Shown: positions 40,135 to 48,940 of the stretch, piece after piece | Numbering within the stretch: the first letter of the stretch is position 1 | Layout: every line of letters begins with the position of its first letter | Source: Sandaracinaceae bacterium | Lineage (GTDB): Bacteria > Myxococcota_A > Polyangia > Polyangiales > Sandaracinaceae | DNA length: 64,000 bases | NCBI GenBank assembly: GCA_019637095.1 | Contig: JAHBWG010000032.1 | Coordinates: 27,906 to 91,905 of the forward strand | Direction: 5' to 3' | Position numbers and translations under genes: made by a program | Notes under the pieces: generated by a model | The model's database searches: none | What the model was told of the DNA's origin: nothing | What the model saw: the letters and a program-made list of their open reading frames with translations, nothing else

Positions 40135-41274
40135 ATGGACGAACCCACACGCGCCCGCCCGCTCGCCGTCCTGCGAGCGCTCATCGACGCGGTCGATCGC
40201 GACGTCTTGCAGCTCCTCGGCCGTCGCATGGCCCTCGTCGCCGAGGTCGCGCAGGAGAAGCGCCACAGCGGCCGGCGCATCCGCGACTTCGCGCGCGAGC
40301 GGCAGATCCTCGACGACCGGCGGGAGCGCGCCGAGCGCCTCGGGTTGCCACCGGGGGTCGTCGAGTCGATCTGGAGGCTGGTGCTGTGGGCGAGCCGCGA
40401 CAAGCAGTCGGAGCTGCGCGCAGAGGTGCCGCTCGACGTCGAGCCGGTGACCGTCGCCATCATCGGCGGCGCAGGCGGGATGGGCCGGCTGATGGCCCGC
40501 CTCTTCGGCGACCTCGGCCACGCGGTGATGATCGCGGACCTCGACACCGATCTGTCGCCCGCGGAGGCGGCCAAGCACGCGGACGTGGTCGTGATCGCGG
40601 TGCCCATCGAGGTGACCGAGCGGGTGATCGCAGAGGTCGGGCCGCACGTGCGCGAGGACGCGCTGCTGATGGACGTGACGAGCGTGAAGGAGAGGCCGCT
40701 CGCCGCCATGCTGCGCTCGACGAAGGCGTCGGTGGTCGGGACGCACCCGATGTTCGGACCCAACGTGCACTCGCTGCAGGGCCAGCGCGTGGTCGTGTGC
40801 TCGGGTCGCGGCGAGACGTGGGAGGCGTGGCTGCGGCGCCAGCTCCGCGCGCGTGGGCTCGAGATCACCGACGCGACCGCCGAGCAGCACGACCGCGCGA
40901 TGGCCGTGGTGCAGGTGCTCAACCACTTCCAGACGCAGGTGATGGGGCTGACGCTCGCGCGGCTCGGGGTGCCCGTCGACGAGACGCTGCGCTTCGCCTC
41001 CCCCGCCTACCTGATGGAGCTCTACGTCGTGGGCCGCCACTTCGTGCAGTCGCCGGGCCTCTACGGACCGATCGAGATGCGCAACCCGCGCACCGGCGAG
41101 GTCACGCGCGCGTTCGAGGACGCGGCGCGAGAGCTCGCCGGGGTGCTCGCCGCCAAGGACCAGGCGGCCTTCGACGCCGCGTTCGAGGAGGTCCGCGCCT
41201 ACTTCGGCCCCTTCGGCCGCGAGGCCGCCGAGCAGAGCTCGTTCTTGATCGATCGGCTCGTCGAGCGGAGCTGA
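40135..41274 (+). CDS. tyrA: Bifunctional chorismate mutase / prephenate dehydrogenase
   Basis: 379 residues, like the E. coli T-protein. I chose the ATG at 40135 because AAGGTG lies 6 bases upstream; a GTG at 40126 is the alternative. Residues 1-90 are an AroQ-type chorismate mutase (DAVDRDVLQLLGRRMALVAE, RIRDFARERQILDDR). From about residue 100 a Rossmann fold follows (VAIIGGAGGMGRLMARLFGD). Then come the dehydrogenase core with LLMDVTSVKERPLAAM, THPMFGPNVHSLQGQ and HDRAMAVVQVLNHF, and a helical dimerisation part. It turns chorismate into prephenate and then into hydroxyphenylpyruvate for tyrosine. It is convergent with the uma2 gene. Confidence 0.97.
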   Translation: MDEPTRARPLAVLRALIDAVDRDVLQLLGRRMALVAEVAQEKRHSGRRIRDFARERQILDDRRERAERLGLPPGVVESIWRLVLWASRDKQSELRAEVPLDVEPVTVAIIGGAGGMGRLMARLFGDLGHAVMIADLDTDLSPAEAAKHADVVVIAVPIEVTERVIAEVGPHVREDALLMDVTSVKERPLAAMLRSTKASVVGTHPMFGPNVHSLQGQRVVVCSGRGETWEAWLRRQLRARGLEITDATAEQHDRAMAVVQVLNHFQTQVMGLTLARLGVPVDETLRFASPAYLMELYVVGRHFVQSPGLYGPIEMRNPRTGEVTRAFEDAARELAGVLAAKDQAAFDAAFEEVRAYFGPFGREAAEQSSFLIDRLVERS

Positions 41275-41281
41275 GGCGCCG

Positions 41282-42100
41282 TCAGCCGGGCCAGCGGCGC
41301 TCGCGCTTGAGCGCAGCGATCGTGGTCTCGAGCGCGGCGAGGTCCATCGCGGCGAGCGCCGAACGGCGCGCGTCGTCGAGCTCGACGCCGAGCGCCTCGC
41401 AGAGGTCGAGCGCCGCCGCGCGGCGCCCCTGCTCCAGCCCCTGCTCCAGCCCCTGCTCCAGCCCCTGCTCCAGCCCTTGCTGCAAGCCACGCGCGCGGCC
41501 CGCCTCGCGAGCGCGCGCCTCCACGTCGGTGAGCAGGCCTCGCTTCTCCAGCGCGGCCACGACCGCGCGGTCCACCTCGGCCCCGTCGAGGAGCGCCCGA
41601 ACGGGCAGCGGCGTCGCGAAGCACGGGTCGTCGATGACGAAGTCCTCCGGGAGGAAGCTCCACCCGTCGGTCGCGCGCGACCACTCGAGCGCGCGCCGGT
41701 TCTTCAGCACGATGCAGAAGATCCGACGCACGCCGCGGCGCGCGAGCTCACGCGCCTTCTCCGACGGGACGCCGACCCACTGCTCGCTCACGACCTCGAA
41801 CGCGAGCTCCTCGAGCTGCCGGCCGCCGGTCTTCGCGTCGCGCTCGCGGGGGAACACGCTCGCGTCGGGCGCGAAGTCCGACTCACGGCTCGTCCGCGTC
41901 AGCATGTCGACCGCACCTCGGTACCCGTCGGCGACGTGCGCCGCGAGCAAGTAGGTGAGGTCGAAGTGGCTCGTCCCATGCGGCTCGTCGGCCGGAGGCG
42001 GCATCAGCAAGGCTCCCTGGAGGATCTCGGCGCGCGTCCCCGGCATGACCAGGCGCTCGTCGACCGCCGGCACCTCGCACGGGCTCTCGGGCTCACCCAT
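41282..42100 (-). CDS. Uma2-family putative endonuclease (PD-(D/E)XK fold)
   Basis: 272 residues. The N-terminal 190 match the Uma2 (DUF820) pattern: AEILQGALLMPPP, HGTSHFDLTYLLAAHV, DFAPDASVFPRERD, then LAFEVVSEQ (core Glu) and KARELARRGVRRIFCIVLK. The active-site acidic residues and the later lysine of the restriction-like fold are all plausible. The C-terminus has four exact GLEQ repeats, then a helical tail. This family is often multi-copy and lacks a known biological role. The start overlaps the mrfB stop by 8 bases, so it is the third gene of the mrfA-mrfB operon, which suggests a nuclease role in the same repair pathway (inference). Confidence 0.85.
   Translation of the reverse strand: MGEPESPCEVPAVDERLVMPGTRAEILQGALLMPPPADEPHGTSHFDLTYLLAAHVADGYRGAVDMLTRTSRESDFAPDASVFPRERDAKTGGRQLEELAFEVVSEQWVGVPSEKARELARRGVRRIFCIVLKNRRALEWSRATDGWSFLPEDFVIDDPCFATPLPVRALLDGAEVDRAVVAALEKRGLLTDVEARAREAGRARGLQQGLEQGLEQGLEQGLEQGRRAAALDLCEALGVELDDARRSALAAMDLAALETTIAALKRERRWPG
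41429..41488 (-). repeat. 12-bp tandem repeat inside the Uma2 gene
   Basis: Four perfect copies of CTGCTCCAGCCC (plus-strand reading) at 41429-41476 and a degenerate fifth at 41477-41488. On the coding strand they give GLEQ four times, preceded by GLQQ. Because the unit is a multiple of three, copy changes alter length but not frame. Confidence 0.95.
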
Positions 42101-43457
42101 CGCGCTCCGAGGATAGCATGACGATCGACGCGCCCGCCCGCCGGGCGCGCTCGAGCCGCGCGAGGATCCGCGCCAGCCGATGATCGCGGCGCGCGGTGCC
42201 CTCCACGAGATCGGCCGCGCGCGCGTGCAGCAACGCGCGCTCGTAGTCGCGCAGCCGGTGCTCGTAGAGCTTGGCGAGCGCGAGGTGGAAGCGCGCCGCG
42301 CGCGGCTCGTCTCGCGCCGCTGCCTCGAGCCCGCGGTGGAGCAGCGCCCGCCGCTCCGCCACGTCTCCGCGCTTGCGCGCGAGCTCGGCCGCGAGCCAGA
42401 GCGCGTCGGCGGTGACGTCTGCAGGCCCCCCGCCCGTCGCCGCGGCCTCCGCGTGGGCGCGCGATCGCTCGACGTCCGCCGCGCGCGCGGCCACGTGCGC
42501 GACGCCGAGCCGATCCGCCGGCTCGTCCTCCGCGCGCCGTCCCTCGTAGAGCTCGACCAGCCGCACCAAGATCGCGGCGAGCGCGACGAGGTCGTTCGCG
42601 TTGTGCTCCACGACCGGCGCGATCACGGATCCGTCGCCGCCGCGCACGAGCTCCCAGAAGAGCGCCGGGATCTCGGCGCCGTCGACGTCGCGCTCGCGGC
42701 GCATGCCGAGCACCTGCTCCTCGAGGTCGACGAGGCGCACGTGCCCGAGGCGGCGCTTGTAGACGCGGCGCGCGCAGTGGAGCAGGTCGAGGTGCGCGGC
42801 CGGCGTCGCCACCGGCACGCGGTTCAGCACGAAGCGGCTCCTCAGGAGCGGCCAGTCGAACGCCTTGCCGTTGTAGCTGACGAGCGCGCTCGCCGCCTCG
42901 ACGCGCTCCGCGAGGCGCCGCAGCATCGGCACCTCGCGGCCGGGCGCGGGCAACAAGAGCTGCTCGACGCGCAGCGACTCGTCCTCGAACCAGGCCAGCC
43001 CGATCAGGAACGGCAGCGTCCCCGCGCCCCCGCTCAGCCCCGTCGTCTCGGTGTCCACGTACAAGAGCCGCCGCGGATCGACGCCCTCGAGCGACTCGTC
43101 GAGCGCGAGCTTGGCGACGACCGCCGGGCTCACCGAGAGCGCGCGCGCGATCGGGACGCGCCCGTGGTGGTGCGCCGGCTCGAGGTAGTCGGCGACGCGC
43201 TGCAGCGGCCCGTGCGGCGTCTCGACCGCCTCGCCGGGCAGCGGCGCGCGCACCGCCGGCGTCCGCGGCGCGCGATCGCGCAGGCGCCGCTGCTCGTCCG
43301 CGATCATCTGCGAGAGGAGCCCGCGCAGGCGCCCGACGCGATCCGGATCGCAGGGCGGCGGCGCGGCCGGCACGCTCGGCGCGGCCGGCGCGCTCGGCGC
43401 GGGGCGACTCCCCGGCCCCGCGCTGCCGAGCCGCGCGAGCTTGTCGCGCAGGCTCAC
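42093..43457 (-). CDS. mrfB: MrfB/YprB-like DEDD exonuclease with C-terminal TPR region
   Basis: 454 residues from the GTG at 43457, which overlaps the helicase stop by 4 bases. A Pro/Ala-rich N-terminus precedes the ribonuclease H-like domain. The first motif is LLYVDTETTGLSGGAGT (Asp135, Glu137), the second VSYNGKAFDWPLLRSRF, and the third HNANDLVALAAILVRL, giving the DEDD set. The C-terminal third is helical with TPR-like repeats (AELARKRGDVAERRALLHRG, ALAKLYEHRLRDYERALLHA). In B. subtilis the YprA/YprB pair (MrfA/MrfB) repairs mitomycin C damage independently of UvrABC. The same gene order and coupling here support the assignment. Confidence 0.88.
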   Translation of the reverse strand: MSLRDKLARLGSAGPGSRPAPSAPAAPSVPAAPPPCDPDRVGRLRGLLSQMIADEQRRLRDRAPRTPAVRAPLPGEAVETPHGPLQRVADYLEPAHHHGRVPIARALSVSPAVVAKLALDESLEGVDPRRLLYVDTETTGLSGGAGTLPFLIGLAWFEDESLRVEQLLLPAPGREVPMLRRLAERVEAASALVSYNGKAFDWPLLRSRFVLNRVPVATPAAHLDLLHCARRVYKRRLGHVRLVDLEEQVLGMRRERDVDGAEIPALFWELVRGGDGSVIAPVVEHNANDLVALAAILVRLVELYEGRRAEDEPADRLGVAHVAARAADVERSRAHAEAAATGGGPADVTADALWLAAELARKRGDVAERRALLHRGLEAAARDEPRAARFHLALAKLYEHRLRDYERALLHARAADLVEGTARRDHRLARILARLERARRAGASIVMLSSERDG

Positions 43458-45859
43458 TGGAGCGCTCCGACGCCGAGCGAGGCCAGGAGCGCGAGCGCGC
43501 GCGCCTTGACGCTCGCCTCGCCCTCGGGCCCGCCCGGCCCGACGCACGCAGGGCAACCCGACTTGCACGGGCACGCCTCGACGAGCGCCCGCGTGCGCAA
43601 GAGCAGCGCCTCGCGCTCGGCGAAGAGGCGCGCCGCGAGCCCGACGCCGCCGGGCACGTGATCGAAGAAGAACAGCGTCGGATCGAACCCCGGCCCGCCG
43701 CCCTCGCTCGCGGGCGGCCCGTCCGGATCGCTCCGGTCGCCCAGCACGTGCCCGAGGTCGCGCGGATCGCACATCAGCCCGACCGACGCGACGAGGTGCA
43801 TCGCGCTGCCGAGCCCGCGGATCGCGTCGAGCACCTCGGCGCGGCCGATCCCCTGCGCGCGCACCGCGTCCTCGGGCACCGTGAGCCAGCACCCGGTCGT
43901 GTGCATCTGCATCTCCGGCAGCCGCACGTCCCCGTAGCCGACGTTCTCGTGCGTGTGGAACTTGATCTTCTTGTAGCCGACGACCTTCTCCACGACGCTC
44001 ACGTCGCCCGCGCCCGCGGCCAGGCCGTGCCCCGCGCCGAGCTTCACCCACGCCGCGTCGTCCTCACAGAGCACCGTGACGCGCGTATGCGTCTGCGCGT
44101 CGGTGTAGTAGTCCGGCTCGACCTTGCGCACGTAGGCCTTGTGGTTGTCGAAGTCGAGCCGCTCGACCTGATACTGCTCGCCCTCGTGCTGGTAGATGGC
44201 CTGCTCGTGCAACATGGTGTGCGTGCTGCGCCAGTCCATCTCCGCGATCGTGCGGTCCCCGTCGAGGTCGATGACGACGAAATTGTCCCAGCCGACGCTC
44301 CGCAAGGAGACGTGGTTGGCCGGGTACGCGTCGGTCGCCCAGTGCCAGACCCGCGTGCCGCGCCCGTCGGGCGCCGAGTGCACGACGCGGTGATCTTCGA
44401 GGAAGCGGAGCGCGTCCGCGACCGCCTCCGACGGCACGTCCCCGAACGCCTCGCCCTCCTCGAAGGGCAGCTCGAACGCCGCGCACTTCAGGTGCGAGAT
44501 CAGGATCTCCACGTTGTCCGGGTCGACCCGCGCGTGCTCGACCGGCGCCCCGACGACGAAGCGCGGGTCCGTCGCCACGTACTGATCGAGCGGCCGGCTC
44601 GACGTCACGAGCAGCGACGCGCTCGCCCCCGCGCGGCGGCCCGCGCGCCCGAAGCGCTGCCAGAGGCCGGCGACGTCGCCCGGGTAGCCCGCGCAGACGA
44701 CGGCGTCGAGGCTCCCGATGTCGATCCCGAGCTCGAGCGCGTTCGTCGCCACCACGCAACGGATCTTGCCATCACGCAGCCCCTCCTCGATCCGACGCCG
44801 CGTGCCCGGCAGGTACCCGCCGCGGTAGCCGACGAGCAGCTCCGGATCGACGTGATCGGCCGCGAGCCGATCCCGGAGGTACTTGAGCATCGTCTCGACC
44901 GTGTTGCGCGACTGCCCGAACACGAGCGTCGGCACCTCGGCGCGCACGAGGTCCGCGGTCAGCCGCACCGCGGCCTTGACGTAGCTCGCGCGGATCCCGA
45001 GCTGCGCGTCGACGACCGGCGGATCGTAGACGAGCACGTGCCGCTCGCCCTCGGGCGCGCCGCTCCGGTCGACGAGCTCGACCGGCGCGCCCAGCATCCG
45101 CGCCGCGTGCTCGCGCGGGTTGCCGATCGTCGCCGACGCGAACACGAACGTCGGCGCGCTGCCGTGGAAGCGCGCGACGCGCGCGAGCCGCCGCAGCACG
45201 TTCGCGAGGTGCGAGCCGAACACGCCGCGGTAGGTGTGCAGCTCGTCGAGCACGACGTAGCGCAGGTTCGAGAAGAAGCGCGCCCACGCCGCGTGGTGCG
45301 GGAGGATCCCGGCGTGCAGCATGTCCGGGTTGGTCAAGAGGACCGCCGCCCGCTCACGCGCCGCGCGGCGCGCGTCGCCCGGCGTGTCGCCGTCGTAGGT
45401 GATGGCGCCCGCGTCGAGCCCGGCCTCGCCGATCAGCGCGCGCAGCCCCTGCTCCTGATCTCGGCTGAGCGCCTTGGTCGGGTAGAGATAGAGCGCGCGC
45501 GCGTCGGGCTCGCGCGCGAGCCGATCGAGCACCGGCAGGTGGTAGCAGAGGCTCTTGCCCGACGCGGTCGGCGTCGCCACGACGACGTGCCGGCCCGCGC
45601 GCGCGTGCGCGAGCGCCTCCGCCTGGTGCCCATAGAGCTGCGTGACGCCGCGGTCCGCGAGCGCGGCGACGAGCGGCGCCGCGAGGTCGTCGGGGATCGG
45701 CGCGTAGCGGCCCTCGCGCGCAGGGAGGACCTCGTCGAGCCGCACGCAGCGCGTCATCGCCGCGTCCGCGCGCCACGCCGCGAGCACGGACTCCAACCCC
45801 TTGGCCGCCGCCCACGGCGCGGGCGGCCGGCCCACGAACCCGTCGCTCACTGCACGCAT
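43454..45859 (-). CDS. mrfA: MrfA/YprA-like DExH helicase with DUF1998-type C-terminus
   Basis: 801 residues from the ATG at 45859. Helicase motifs in order: a Q-motif region, Walker A ATPTASGKSLCY, LYLYPTKALSRDQ, LLTNPDMLH, motif II VVLDELHTYRG, FASATIGNP, FGQSRNTVE, ATNALELGIDIG and motif VI WQRFGRAGRR. The C-terminal half carries a winged-helix/YprA-type region and ends with the four-cysteine cluster CPCKSGCPAC near residue 775, typical of MrfA. Family role: 3'-5' DNA translocase with MrfB in repair of mitomycin lesions or crosslinks. It heads the mrfA-mrfB-uma2 operon and is divergent from the outer-membrane-like gene, with 99 bases between the starts. Confidence 0.93.
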   Translation of the reverse strand: MRAVSDGFVGRPPAPWAAAKGLESVLAAWRADAAMTRCVRLDEVLPAREGRYAPIPDDLAAPLVAALADRGVTQLYGHQAEALAHARAGRHVVVATPTASGKSLCYHLPVLDRLAREPDARALYLYPTKALSRDQEQGLRALIGEAGLDAGAITYDGDTPGDARRAARERAAVLLTNPDMLHAGILPHHAAWARFFSNLRYVVLDELHTYRGVFGSHLANVLRRLARVARFHGSAPTFVFASATIGNPREHAARMLGAPVELVDRSGAPEGERHVLVYDPPVVDAQLGIRASYVKAAVRLTADLVRAEVPTLVFGQSRNTVETMLKYLRDRLAADHVDPELLVGYRGGYLPGTRRRIEEGLRDGKIRCVVATNALELGIDIGSLDAVVCAGYPGDVAGLWQRFGRAGRRAGASASLLVTSSRPLDQYVATDPRFVVGAPVEHARVDPDNVEILISHLKCAAFELPFEEGEAFGDVPSEAVADALRFLEDHRVVHSAPDGRGTRVWHWATDAYPANHVSLRSVGWDNFVVIDLDGDRTIAEMDWRSTHTMLHEQAIYQHEGEQYQVERLDFDNHKAYVRKVEPDYYTDAQTHTRVTVLCEDDAAWVKLGAGHGLAAGAGDVSVVEKVVGYKKIKFHTHENVGYGDVRLPEMQMHTTGCWLTVPEDAVRAQGIGRAEVLDAIRGLGSAMHLVASVGLMCDPRDLGHVLGDRSDPDGPPASEGGGPGFDPTLFFFDHVPGGVGLAARLFAEREALLLRTRALVEACPCKSGCPACVGPGGPEGEASVKARALALLASLGVGALQ

Positions 45860-45865
45860 GGCGCG

Positions 45866-45898
45866 TACTGTACGGATGGGCAGATGGTTGAGCAACCA
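45866..45898. promoter_or_regulatory. Possible SOS-like box and palindrome in the mrfA divergent promoter
   Basis: Two dyads lie just upstream of mrfA. TACTGTA at 45866-45872, with GCAG at 45880-45883, resembles an enterobacterial-type LexA box (CTGT-N8-ACAG) with one mismatch in the right half. A perfect palindrome TGGTTG-AG-CAACCA follows at 45885-45898. Either could be an operator serving mrfA and the divergent gene. LexA motifs differ widely among deltaproteobacteria-related groups, so the identity is uncertain. Confidence 0.3.
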
Positions 45899-45958
45899 CG
45901 CGGTCGGGCGGGCGCAGTTATCTTCAACGTCGGGCGCGCGCAGACGCACCAAAGGGGC

Positions 45959-47026
45959 ATGCAGACGAGGACGACGCGCGCGGCCGGCGCGACACTGAAG
46001 GTGATCGCGGCCGCGGCCGTGCTCGGCGCGACCTCGCTCGGTGCGCTCTCGCGCGGCGCGGTCGCGCAGGCGCAGCCGAGCGGCGGAGTCGTCGTGCTCT
46101 GGCTCGCGAGCTGGGACGCCGCGGCGGCGCTCGCGGTCGAGGTCGCGCCCCGCGGGGCGCGCGTCGTCCCGGGCGCCGCGCCGCCGGGGGCCGACGCCGC
46201 CACCCGCGCCCGCGCGGCGCGCGGCGCGGATACGCGGGCCGCGGGGGCAGACGTCGCGGTGTGGATCGAGCGCGAGGGCGCCGGCTCGTCCGTGCGCGCC
46301 GCCGCGGCGGGGCGCGAGCTCGTCGCGTGGGCTCCCCTTCCCGAGGGCGCCGGCGAGGAGGACGCGCGCATCGTCGCGCTCATCGCGGCGAGCGTCATCG
46401 ACGATCTCCTCGCGCCAGCCGCGCCGGAGGCCGCGCCTCCGCTCGAGGTGCGGCTCGACGTGCGCGCGCGCCTCGCCGCGCCCTCCCCGGCGGCGCCGGC
46501 GCTCGTCGCGAGCGCCGCCGAGCATGCCGCCGAAGCGCCGCTCGGCGTCACCGGTCAGCGGCGCGACTTCTTCCTCGAGCTCGCCGCCACGAGCGCGGGG
46601 ATCGCGAACGGCGCGCTGCTCGGCGCCGGCCTCTACCCGCACCGAAACGTGCGCCTCGACCTCGGCGTCCGGCTCGTCCACGTCATCCCGTCCGACACGC
46701 TCGCCGGCTCGGCCACCCTCGGCGGCGCGTTCGTCACCGACGACGACGACGGCCGGTTCGAGGTCGGCGCCTCCGCGGGGCTCGTCTTCGTCACGCCGCT
46801 GCGCGCCGACCGCTGCCTCGATGTCCACCTCATCGACGGAAGCACCGGGTCGTGCGCCACCGGGCCCGTGTTCGTCGGCCCGGTCGGAGGGGTCTTCGGC
46901 GGCTTCTCGTGGGGCCCGTTCGAGGCGGTGCGCTTCGGCGTGCGCGCCCACTTCCAGCTCGCGTACCTCGACGCCGAGGTGGTCCCCGCGGGGACCGTCG
47001 ACCTCTCCCTGCAGGTGATGCCTTGA
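45959..47026 (+). CDS. Outer-membrane-like protein linked to an ECF sigma factor
   Basis: 355 residues from the ATG at 45959, with AAAGGGG upstream. Signal peptide (VIAAAAVLGATSLGALSRGA, cleavage near AQA). Residues about 40-150 form a mixed alpha/beta part (VVVLWLASWDAAAALAVEVA, VAVWIEREGAGSSVR, ARIVALIAASVIDDLLAP). The remainder is a run of amphipathic strands (FFLELAATSAGI, LGAGLYPHRNVRLDLGVRLV, FEVGASAGLVFVTPL, VRFGVRAHFQLAYLDAEVV) suggesting a small beta-barrel. The stop overlaps the TTG of the sigma gene, so it is produced in a fixed ratio with the regulator. Possibly a sensor or target in the envelope; no family recognised. Confidence 0.7.
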   Translation: MQTRTTRAAGATLKVIAAAAVLGATSLGALSRGAVAQAQPSGGVVVLWLASWDAAAALAVEVAPRGARVVPGAAPPGADAATRARAARGADTRAAGADVAVWIEREGAGSSVRAAAAGRELVAWAPLPEGAGEEDARIVALIAASVIDDLLAPAAPEAAPPLEVRLDVRARLAAPSPAAPALVASAAEHAAEAPLGVTGQRRDFFLELAATSAGIANGALLGAGLYPHRNVRLDLGVRLVHVIPSDTLAGSATLGGAFVTDDDDGRFEVGASAGLVFVTPLRADRCLDVHLIDGSTGSCATGPVFVGPVGGVFGGFSWGPFEAVRFGVRAHFQLAYLDAEVVPAGTVDLSLQVMP

Positions 47027-47637
47027 GCGCGCCACGCCCGCGCTCGTTCGACGACGAAGCGCTCGCGCGCTCGCTGCGCGCGGGGGATCGCCACGCGCTC
47101 GAGGCCACGCTCGCGGCGCTCCTCCCCGACGTGCGCCGCCTGCTCGCGCGCCTCCTCGGGCCCGGCGCCGCGATCGACGACGCGACGCAAGACGTCTTGA
47201 TCGAGCTCGCCAAGGCGCTGCGCGGCTACGAAGGCCGCGCGAGCGTCCGGACGCTCGCCTACCGCGTGACCGTCCGCCACGGCTACCGCAGCCTCGCGCG
47301 GGAGCGTGGCCGCCGCACCGTCTCGCTCGAGCTCGTCCCGCCGCCGCCCGATCGCATCGATCCCGAGTCGCGCGCGATGTCGCGCGAGGCGCTCTCGCGC
47401 CTCTACGCGTGCCTCGACCGGATGCCGGCGAAGCGGCGCACCGCGTTCGTGCTCTGCGCGATCGAGGGGCTCGACCCCGCGGACGCCGCCGAGGTCGAGG
47501 GGACGAGCGCGGTCACCATGCGCTCGCGGCTGCTCCACGCGCGCCGCGAGATCGAACGGCGCCTCGCGGCCGATCCCTACGTCGGCCGCCTCGTGCGCGC
47601 CGCGAACGCGCGCGCCGACGAGGAGGAGGACCGATGA
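47023..47637 (+). CDS. ECF-type RNA polymerase sigma factor
   Basis: 204 residues. TTG start at 47023, overlapping the preceding stop (TTGA). Region 2 comprises ALLPDVRRLLARLLGPGAAI, DDATQDVLIELAKALRG and RTLAYRVTVRHGYRSLARE. Region 4 comprises LYACLDRMPAKRRTAFVLCA, GLDPADAAEVEGTSAVTMRS and RLLHARREIERRL. Probably activates its own operon and an envelope regulon. The next gene, a FecR-type regulator, overlaps by 4 bases, as expected for a sigma/anti-sigma pair. Confidence 0.92.
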   Translation: MSAPRPRSFDDEALARSLRAGDRHALEATLAALLPDVRRLLARLLGPGAAIDDATQDVLIELAKALRGYEGRASVRTLAYRVTVRHGYRSLARERGRRTVSLELVPPPPDRIDPESRAMSREALSRLYACLDRMPAKRRTAFVLCAIEGLDPADAAEVEGTSAVTMRSRLLHARREIERRLAADPYVGRLVRAANARADEEEDR

Positions 47638-48884
47638 GCGGCGAGCACTCCATCGCGGACACCCTCGCCGCGCTCGCGCGCCGCGAGCCGACGCCGCAGC
47701 TCGACCCGGACGCCGCCGCGCGGATGATCGCGCGCGCGACGGAAGAGGCCGAGGCGCCGCCGGTCGGCGCCCGCCGCGGGCCGTGGATCGTCGCGGGCGT
47801 CGCCGCCGCGATCGCCGCGGCCGCCCTCGTCGCGCTCGTGGTGAGCCCCGGCGCGCCAGCGCCGAGCGCGCCACCGACCGCGGGGCGCGCCGCGCCGCCC
47901 GCGACGCACCTGCGGCTCCCGAGCGGAGACGAGCTCGCCATCGGCGCGGGCGCCCGGTTCGAGCTCGGCGGCTCCGACGACGCGCGACGCGTCGAGCTCA
48001 CCGAAGGACACATCGCGTTCGACGTGCGCCCGCTCGAGGCGCACGAGGGCTTCGAGGTCCATACGCCGCACCTCGTCGCGCGCGTGGTCGGCACCGTCTT
48101 CACGGTCGATGCGACGGCCGCGGGCTCGACCGTGCGCGTCTACGAGGGGCGCGTCGAGGTCGCGCACGACGGCGAGATCGCGATCGTCGCGGCCGGCGAA
48201 GCGCTCCGCGCAGGCGCCGGCCCCGCGGACCGAGACGACCCGCTGATGGAGCTCGCGCGCGCGGCGGCCGCCCGCCGAGCCGCGCGACCCGCGGAGGCCG
48301 CGCCGAGCGCGCCCGTCGCAGACGGGCCGCCGGCGCCCGCGCCCGACGCGGCGCCCGCCTCGGACGAGCTCCGCCGCGCGCCCCCTCGCGTCGCGGCGCG
48401 ATCGGTCGAGCCAGAGGACGGCACCCCGGCGGTCACGCTGGCGCTCGCGCGGCGGTGGCTGGTCGACGGACAGTACGAGCGCGCGCTGGCGGCCGCGCAA
48501 GACGCCTTGCGATCGTCGGAGTCCGGCGAGTGGCGCATGGTCGAGGGCGACGCGCTCCGAGGGGCCGGCCGCGCGCGCGAAGCCGTCGCCGCGTACGAGC
48601 GCGCGGCCGAGGGCCCTCGCCGCGTGCAGGCGGGCTACCTGATCGCGCAGCTGCGCGCGGATCGGCTCGCCGATCCGACGGGCGCGCTCGATGCGCTCGA
48701 GCGCTACGGAGCGAGCGCGCCCGGCTCGCCGCTCGCGGAGCGCGCGCTGCGCCTGCGGCACCGGCTGCTCTCGGCGACCGGCCGCGCCGAGGAGGCCGCG
48801 CGCACCGCCGCCGAGTACGTCGCGCGGTTCCCCGAGGGCCCCGCCGCCGAAGCGCTCGCGCGCGCCAGCGGTGCTCCGCCCTGA
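47634..48884 (+). CDS. FecR-domain anti-sigma/signal-transducing protein
   Basis: 416 residues from the ATG at 47634 (ATGA overlap). A cytoplasmic N-terminus of about 45 residues (ADTLAALARREPTPQLDPDA) precedes one transmembrane helix at about 50-72. A periplasmic FecR-type domain follows (LRLPSGDELAIGAGARFELG, HIAFDVRPLEAHEGFEVHTP, ARVVGTVFTVDATAAG, VRVYEGRVEVAH). After a Pro/Ala linker come TPR-like helices (LARRWLVDGQYERALAAAQD, YERAAEGPRRVQAGYLIAQL, AARTAAEYVARFPEGPAAEA). It should hold the sigma factor until an envelope signal arrives. FecR plus TPR in one chain is common in Myxococcota. Confidence 0.9.
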   Translation: MSGEHSIADTLAALARREPTPQLDPDAAARMIARATEEAEAPPVGARRGPWIVAGVAAAIAAAALVALVVSPGAPAPSAPPTAGRAAPPATHLRLPSGDELAIGAGARFELGGSDDARRVELTEGHIAFDVRPLEAHEGFEVHTPHLVARVVGTVFTVDATAAGSTVRVYEGRVEVAHDGEIAIVAAGEALRAGAGPADRDDPLMELARAAAARRAARPAEAAPSAPVADGPPAPAPDAAPASDELRRAPPRVAARSVEPEDGTPAVTLALARRWLVDGQYERALAAAQDALRSSESGEWRMVEGDALRGAGRAREAVAAYERAAEGPRRVQAGYLIAQLRADRLADPTGALDALERYGASAPGSPLAERALRLRHRLLSATGRAEEAARTAAEYVARFPEGPAAEALARASGAPP

Positions 48885-48940
48885 AGGTCGCCGCCACACT
48901 CGACGCGCCCCGAGGCCACGCGGTCCGGTACGATGGGCCC

